Source: Pseudomonas delhiensis
GTDB taxonomy: Bacteria; Pseudomonadota; Gammaproteobacteria; Pseudomonadales; Pseudomonadaceae
Assembly: GCF_900187975.1 (NCBI RefSeq)
Contig: NZ_FZPC01000010.1
Location: forward strand, 124,001 to 188,000
Direction: 5' to 3'
Length of the DNA stretch: 64,000 bases
Shown here: positions 59,238 to 64,000 of the stretch, piece by piece
Numbering within the stretch: the stretch's first letter is position 1
How the letters are laid out: each line of letters opens with the position of its first letter
Position numbers and translations under genes: made by a program
Notes under the pieces: model-generated
What the model saw: only the letters and a program-made list of their open reading frames with translations
Told to the model about the DNA's origin: nothing
The model's database searches: none

Positions 59238-60899
59238 ATGCAAACCGTGTATACCGTGCTCATCCTCTTGCTGGTGGTCGGGGGCACCCGCCTGGTGGCA
59301 CAGTTGCTGCCCTTGCCGCTGCCGCTGATCCAGATCGCCTCGGGGGCGGTCCTGGCCTGGCCCAGCCTGGGGTTGCACGTGGCGCTGGACCCGGAGCTGT
59401 TCATGTTCCTGTTCATCCCGCCGTTGCTGTTCGCCGACGGCTGGCGCATGCCCAAGGGCGAGTTCTGGCAGATGCGCTGGCCGATCCTGACCCTGGCCTT
59501 CGCCCTGGTGCTGTTCACCGTGGCCGGCGGCGGGGCCTTCATCCACCTGCTGATTCCCGAGATCCCCTGGGCCGCCGCCTTCGCCCTGGCCGCGGTGCTG
59601 TCGCCCACCGACGCCCTGGCGGTGTCGGCCATCGCCCAGAACCGCCTGCCGCGGCGGCTGATGCACGTGCTCCAGGGCGAGGCGCTGATGAACGACGCCT
59701 CGGGCCTGGTGGCCTTCAAGTTCGCCATCGCGGCGGCCATGACCGGGGCCTTCTCGCTGCTCGACGCCAGCCTCAGTTTCCTCCTCGTGGCCATCGGCGG
59801 CCTGGCCTGCGGCGTGGTGCTGAGCTGGCTGCTGGGGCGCATCCGCGGCTGGATGATCCGCCGCGGCTGGGACGACCCGGCCACCCACGTGGTGCTGATG
59901 CTGCTGCTGCCGTTCGCCGTGTACATGGTCGCCGAGGAGTTCGGCGTGTCCGGCATCCTCGCGGCGGTGGCGGCGGGCATGATGCAGAGCTGGACCGACC
60001 TGCTGCCGCGGCAGACCAACACCCGCGTGCTCAACCGCAGCGTCTGGTCGATGTTGGAGTTCGCCTTCAACGGCGTGGTGTTCCTGCTGCTGGGCCTGCA
60101 GTTGCCGGACATCCTCAAGTCGGTGACGCACCACGCCGGCGACAGCCTGTGGCGTTCCTCGCTGCTGCTGTTCTACGTGCTGGCGGTGTACGCGGTGCTG
60201 ATCCTGCTGCGCTTCGCCTGGGTCTGGTGCTACTGGAAGCTGTCGCTGCGCTTCGAGCGCTGGTGGGGCATCGAGCTGGGCGGCAAGCCCGGCGAGCCGG
60301 TGCTGCGGCTGTCGGCGATCTCGGCGCTGGGCGGGGTGCGCGGGGCGGTGACCCTCGCCGGCGTGCTCTCGGTGCCGCTGCTGCTGGGCAGCGGCGAGCC
60401 CTTCCCGCAGCGCGACCTGATCATCTTCATCGCCGCCGGGGTGATCCTGGTGTCGCTGCTGGCGGCCACCCTGGGCCTGCCGGTCCTGCTCAAGGGCCTG
60501 CCGGTGGCCAGCAACGACCAGTCGGAGCTGGAGTTCCGTTCGGTATGGCGGCACACGGCGGTGGCGGCCATCCACATGCTGGAGAAGGAGGAAATGCCGG
60601 CCGGCGAGAAGGTGGATGCCGAGGAGGCGACGCGGCTGGCGGAGGTGAAGGCGCGGCTGATGGCCGAGTACCGCCAGCAGCTGGACCCGGCGCCGGACAG
60701 CGCCGAGGCCCGGCAGCGCGCCCGCAGCCTGGAGGTGGCCGACCAGGCCCTGCGCATCAAGGCGCTGCGCACCCAGCGCCTGGAGCTGTACCGCCTGCGC
60801 CGGGAGAACCTGGTGGACGACGAGACCATGCGCAAGGTGCTGGCCGACCTGGACTCCCAGGAGGCCTGGCTGACCAGCAAGGCGGGGCGGTGGGTGTAG
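59238..60899 (+). CDS. Na+/H+ antiporter, CPA1 (NhaP/NhaO-like) family
   Basis: A 553-residue inner-membrane cation/proton exchanger with about 12 helices in the first 440 residues and a cytoplasmic C-terminal tail rich in Glu, Arg and Ala. The cation site is in LSPTDALAVSAI and NDASGLVAFKFA; the C-terminal GGVRGAVTLAGVLSVP is also typical. ATG at 59238 (MQTVYTVL) was chosen with GGGAG upstream; the open frame runs to 59184. Divergent from the yffB-like gene. The stop lies in GTAGGGCGG, again near a REP edge. Confidence 0.9.
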   Translation: MQTVYTVLILLLVVGGTRLVAQLLPLPLPLIQIASGAVLAWPSLGLHVALDPELFMFLFIPPLLFADGWRMPKGEFWQMRWPILTLAFALVLFTVAGGGAFIHLLIPEIPWAAAFALAAVLSPTDALAVSAIAQNRLPRRLMHVLQGEALMNDASGLVAFKFAIAAAMTGAFSLLDASLSFLLVAIGGLACGVVLSWLLGRIRGWMIRRGWDDPATHVVLMLLLPFAVYMVAEEFGVSGILAAVAAGMMQSWTDLLPRQTNTRVLNRSVWSMLEFAFNGVVFLLLGLQLPDILKSVTHHAGDSLWRSSLLLFYVLAVYAVLILLRFAWVWCYWKLSLRFERWWGIELGGKPGEPVLRLSAISALGGVRGAVTLAGVLSVPLLLGSGEPFPQRDLIIFIAAGVILVSLLAATLGLPVLLKGLPVASNDQSELEFRSVWRHTAVAAIHMLEKEEMPAGEKVDAEEATRLAEVKARLMAEYRQQLDPAPDSAEARQRARSLEVADQALRIKALRTQRLELYRLRRENLVDDETMRKVLADLDSQEAWLTSKAGRWV

Positions 60900-60970
60900 G
60901 GCGGCTGCAGGCGGCAGGCGGCAGGCGGCTTCGAGCTTGACCATGGCGCGGGCTGAAGCCCAGGTGAAAC

Positions 60971-61002
60971 GGCGTATAACCGCGAACGGTTATACGCCCT
61001 AC
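60971..61002. repeat. REP-like palindrome, left of a pair
   Basis: GGCGTATAACCG and CGGTTATACGCCCTAC around CGAA. It is compensated at both arms (GTATAAC and GTTATAC instead of GGATAAC and GTTATTC), so the hairpin is kept though the sequence has changed. Confidence 0.8.
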
Positions 61003-61020
61003 GTCAAGGGTGGGCTCGGC

Positions 61021-61051
61021 GTAGGGCGAATAACGCTCCGCGTTATCCGCC
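61021..61051. repeat. REP-like palindrome, right of a pair
   Basis: GTAGGGCGAATAACGC and GCGTTATCCGCC around TCC. It is oriented opposite to the unit at 60971, between the ends of nhaP-like and dapC. Confidence 0.8.
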
Positions 61052-61063
61052 GTTTGGCCTTGG

Positions 61064-62284
61064 CTACAGGCGGCTCCGGGCTTGAACTGGGCTGGCCTGG
61101 ACGAACCGCTTGATCCGCTCGGCCGCTTCCACGCACTCGGCCAGCGGGGCCACCAGGGCCATGCGCACGCGGTTGGCGCCGGGGTTCTCGCCGTCCACTT
61201 CGCGGGACAGGTAGGAGCCCGGCACCACGGTGACGTGCTGTTGGTCGAACAGGCCGCGGCAGAACTCGGTGTCGGCGATGGGCGTCTTCGCCCACAGGTA
61301 GAAGCTGCCGTCCGGGCGCTGCACGTCGAGCACGTCCTGGAGGATGTCCAGCACCGCGTCGAACTTCTCGCGGTACAGGTCGCGGTTGGCGCGCACGTGG
61401 TCCTCGTCCTGCCAGGCGGCGATGCTGGCCAGTTGCGTCTGCACCGGCATGGCGCAGCCGTGGTAGGTGCGGTAGAGGAGGAATTTCTTCAGCACCTCGG
61501 CGTCGCCGGCGACGAAGCCCGAGCGCAGGCCCGGCAGGTTGGAGCGCTTGGACAGGCTGTGGAACACCACGCAGCGCCTGAAGTCCGAGCGGCCCAGTTC
61601 GGCGCAGGCGCTGAGCAGGCCGGGCGGCGGGTTGCCTTCGTCGAAGTACAGCTCGCTGTAGCACTCGTCGGCGGCGATCAGGAAGTCGTGCTGGTCGGCC
61701 AGGGCGATCAGCTGCTTCAGGGTGTCCATGGGCACCAGCGCGCCGGTGGGGTTGCCCGGGGAGCAGAGGAAGAGGATCTGGCAGCGCTGCCAGACCTCCG
61801 CGGGCACCGCGTCGAAGTCCGGGTTGAAGCCGTTCCCGGCGCGGCAGGCCAGGTAGTGCGGCTGGGCGCCGGCCAGCAGGGCCGCGCCCTCGTAGATCTG
61901 GTAGAAGGGGTTGGGGCTGACCACCAGGCCCTGCCGGCTGCGGTCGACCACGGCCTGGGTGAAGGCGAACAGCGCCTCGCGGGTGCCGTTCACCGGCAGC
62001 ACGTGGCGCGCCGCGTCCAGCCAGCCGGCGGGGACGCCGAAGCGGCGCCCGCACCAGGCGGCGATGGCTTCGCGCAGGGCCGGCAGGCCCAGGGTGGTCG
62101 GGTATACCGCCAGTTGGTCGAGGTTGTCGGCCAGGGCCTTGGCCACGAACGCGGGCGAGCGGTGCTTGGGCTCGCCGATGGACAGCGCGATGTGCGGCAG
62201 CCCGGCCGGCGGCTGGGCGCCGGCGAGCAGGGCGCGGAGCTTCTCGAAGGGGTAGGGCTGGAGCAGGTCGAGGTCTGGGTTCAT
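61064..62284 (-). CDS. dapC: N-succinyldiaminopimelate aminotransferase
   Basis: A 406-residue class I aminotransferase of the DAP/lysine pathway. The PLP lysine is in HSLSKRSNLPG at about residue 246; other contacts are NGTREALFAF, SPGNPTGA and AADECYSELYF. The N-terminus with LQPYPFEKLRALL and SIGEPKH is typical of the DapC group next to glnD in proteobacteria. It lies 12 bases after glnD and is presumably co-transcribed. Confidence 0.94.
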   Translation of the reverse strand: MNPDLDLLQPYPFEKLRALLAGAQPPAGLPHIALSIGEPKHRSPAFVAKALADNLDQLAVYPTTLGLPALREAIAAWCGRRFGVPAGWLDAARHVLPVNGTREALFAFTQAVVDRSRQGLVVSPNPFYQIYEGAALLAGAQPHYLACRAGNGFNPDFDAVPAEVWQRCQILFLCSPGNPTGALVPMDTLKQLIALADQHDFLIAADECYSELYFDEGNPPPGLLSACAELGRSDFRRCVVFHSLSKRSNLPGLRSGFVAGDAEVLKKFLLYRTYHGCAMPVQTQLASIAAWQDEDHVRANRDLYREKFDAVLDILQDVLDVQRPDGSFYLWAKTPIADTEFCRGLFDQQHVTVVPGSYLSREVDGENPGANRVRMALVAPLAECVEAAERIKRFVQASPVQARSRL

Positions 62285-62296
62285 GTAAGTCGCTCG

Positions 62297-64000
62297 TCAG
62301 ATGCTGATGCGGACCGGAACGGTTTCCTGGCCGTTGGCCTGTGACAGTTGCTCGACCAGGGCCGCCTGCAGTCGCTTGCACAGGTCCGGGTCGGAGAGTG
62401 GCTGGTTGTGCGCGTCGGTGACGTAGAACACGTCCTCCACGCGCTCGCCGAGGGTGGCGATCTTGGCGTTCTGCACCGACAGGTCGAAGTCCAGGAACAG
62501 CCCGCCGATGCGCGCCAGCAGGCCCGGGCGGTCGGGGGCGATGACCTCGAGCACGCTGACCTGGCGCGAGGCGTCGGTGGAGATGGTCACCAGCGGCGCG
62601 AAGGCGAAGTGCTTGAGCTGCCGGGGCACGCGGCGCTGGATGATGGTCGGGTAGTCGTCGGGGTTCTTCAGCGCGTCCACCAGGCCCTGGCGGATCTCGG
62701 CGATCCGCTGGGGATTGTCGCCGATCGAGCCGCCATCGGCGTCGAGCACTATGTAGGTGTCGAGGGTGAACAGGCTGGTGGAGGTGATGATCCGCGCATC
62801 CTGGATGTTCAGGTTGAGCTGGTCCATCGCCGCCACGGTCACGGCGAAGAAGTCGTGCTGGTCGGCGGCGTAGATGAAGATCTGGGTGCCGCCCTCGAAC
62901 TCGCGCTGGGTGGTTTCCTTGATCAGCACCAGCGGCGTGCCGTCGTGCGGGTGCTGGAGGATGGCCTCGGTGTGCCAGGCCACGTCGGCGGCGCTGTGGC
63001 GCAGGAAGTAGTCGTCGCCCAGCTGGCTCCAGAGCTGCTCGGCGTCGTCCTGGTCGATGCCGTCGCGGACCAGGATGTCGATGGCCGCGCTCTGCGTCTG
63101 GCGGATCTGCTCCTCGCGGTCCAGCGGGTTCTCCAGGCCGCGGCGCAGGGCGCGCTTGGTCTCGGTGTAGAGCTGGCGCAGCAGGCTGGCGCGCCAGGAG
63201 TTCCACAGGCTCGGGTTGGTGGCGTTGATGTCGGCCACGGTGAGCACGTAGAGGTAGTCCAGGCGCGTCTGGTCGCCCATCAGCTGGGCGAAGTCGAAGA
63301 TCACCTGCGGGTCGGAGAGGTCCTTGCGCTGCGCGGTGGTGGACATCACCAGGTGGTTCTGCACCAGCCAGCTGACCAGTTGGGTGTCCCACTGCGGCAA
63401 CTGGTGGCGCTGGCAGAACAGCTCGGCATCCACCGCGCCCAGCTCGGAATGGTCGCCGCCGCGGCCCTTGGCGATGTCGTGGTAGAGGCCGGCGATGTAG
63501 ATCAGCTCCGGCTTGGGCAGGCGCTCCATGATCTTGCTGGCCAGCGGGTACTTCTCGGCCATGTCCGGGCGCTGCAGCTTGCGCAGGTGCTTGATCAGGT
63601 TGAGGGTGTGGGCGTCCACCGTATAGATGTGGAACAGGTCGTGCTGCATCTGCCCGATGATCAGGCCGAACTCCGGCAGGTAGCGGCCGAGGATGCCGTA
63701 GCGGTTCATCCGCCGCAGGTTGCGGTGGATGCCTTCCTTGCACTTGAACAGCTCGATGAACAGGCTGGTGTTGCGGATATCGTGGCGGAACTCGTCGTCG
63801 ATCAGGTGCCGGCTGTCGCGCAGCAGGCGGATGGTGTCGGCGCGCACGCCCTTGATTTCCGGGTGCTGGGCCATCAGCACGAAGATTTCCAGCAGGGCGA
63901 AGGGGGTGCGCTTGAAGACGTTGGCGTTGGTCACCTCCAGGTAGCCGTCGCGGACCTGGAAGCGGCTGTTCAGCGGCGTCACGTTGCCGCCTTCGCCGGC
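62297..64000 (-). CDS. glnD: PII uridylyltransferase/uridylyl-removing enzyme, C-terminal part (5' end outside window)
   Basis: GlnD uridylylates PII proteins when glutamine is low and removes UMP when it is high. The gene enters at the right edge, and the frame is open to base 64000; a GTG at 63982 is internal. About 567 of some 900 residues are present. The HD domain for UMP removal has [13 protein letters not shown] and [14 protein letters not shown]. Two C-terminal ACT domains for glutamine sensing follow, each about 70-80 residues ([19 protein letters not shown] and [20 protein letters not shown]). The N-terminal nucleotidyltransferase domain is outside the window. Confidence 0.96.
   Translation of the reverse strand, partial: AGEGGNVTPLNSRFQVRDGYLEVTNANVFKRTPFALLEIFVLMAQHPEIKGVRADTIRLLRDSRHLIDDEFRHDIRNTSLFIELFKCKEGIHRNLRRMNRYGILGRYLPEFGLIIGQMQHDLFHIYTVDAHTLNLIKHLRKLQRPDMAEKYPLASKIMERLPKPELIYIAGLYHDIAKGRGGDHSELGAVDAELFCQRHQLPQWDTQLVSWLVQNHLVMSTTAQRKDLSDPQVIFDFAQLMGDQTRLDYLYVLTVADINATNPSLWNSWRASLLRQLYTETKRALRRGLENPLDREEQIRQTQSAAIDILVRDGIDQDDAEQLWSQLGDDYFLRHSAADVAWHTEAILQHPHDGTPLVLIKETTQREFEGGTQIFIYAADQHDFFAVTVAAMDQLNLNIQDARIITSTSLFTLDTYIVLDADGGSIGDNPQRIAEIRQGLVDALKNPDDYPTIIQRRVPRQLKHFAFAPLVTISTDASRQVSVLEVIAPDRPGLLARIGGLFLDFDLSVQNAKIATLGERVEDVFYVTDAHNQPLSDPDLCKRLQAALVEQLSQANGQETVPVRISI

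Overview
The window is a stretch of a GC-rich Pseudomonas chromosome, most likely of the P. aeruginosa group. Two things point there: the gene content, and the order of the backbone genes, which matches my memory of P. aeruginosa (ppc-adk-tsaB-...-rsmJ-mexL-mexJK; plsB-ABC-gldG-like; tcdA-sufE-sufS-dapD-yffB-nhaP-dapC-glnD). This is recalled synteny, not a database search. I see no tRNA, rRNA, IS element, prophage or CRISPR array.

Layout. (1) 1-6.3 kb, + strand: the 3' part of ppc, then adk, tsaB, a small unknown gene, a DUF72 protein, a PEP-mutase-like protein and rsmJ. (2) 6.7-11.6 kb: a MexL-like repressor divergent from a MexJK-like RND efflux pair with no outer-membrane factor gene. (3) 12.0-14.7 kb: an accessory trio of a crotonase-like protein, a TetR regulator and a Rieske oxygenase. 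(4) 15.0-16.2 kb: a DUF4197 protein and a YbaY-like lipoprotein. (5) 16.3-41.0 kb, all on the minus strand: a 22-gene surface polysaccharide locus. (6) 41.1-48.4 kb: plsB, then a divergent four-gene ABC/GldG/DUF4340 operon. (7) 48.8-54.8 kb: cold-shock gene, rlmA, dapE and ndvB, a block I remember from elsewhere in the PAO1 chromosome. (8) 55-64 kb: tcdA, sufE/sufS, dapD, yffB-like, nhaP-like, dapC and the 3' part of glnD.

The most notable system is region 5. Read in its direction of transcription it runs wzb(etp)-wzc(etk)-rfaH-[ops]-wzx-pseB-pseC-pseF-pseG-pseH-pseI-KpsS-like transferase-wzy-GT-GT-manC-SDR-wcaJ-gfcA-wza(gfcE)-gfcB-gfcC-gfcD. It combines the export machinery of an E. coli-type group 4 capsule (gfcABCDE-etp-etk) with a complete CMP-pseudaminic acid pathway, an initiating phosphoglycosyltransferase, flippase, polymerase and GDP-mannose synthesis. 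The export genes are split to the two ends and the structure-specific genes lie between them. An RfaH homologue is encoded inside the operon, and an exact ops (JUMPstart core) site lies in the leader just downstream of rfaH. This suggests a self-contained processive antitermination circuit controlling the sugar genes. The core around 26.7-31.6 kb is strikingly AT-rich (18 of 60 bases G+C at 28081-28140, against 44 of 60 at 42001-42060), a sign of recent transfer.

Intergenic regions are dense in REP-like palindromes of at least three kinds (GTAGGAGCG..., GTAGGGCGAATAAC..., CCCTCTCCCGC...). Several coincide with the TAG stop codons of neighbouring genes.
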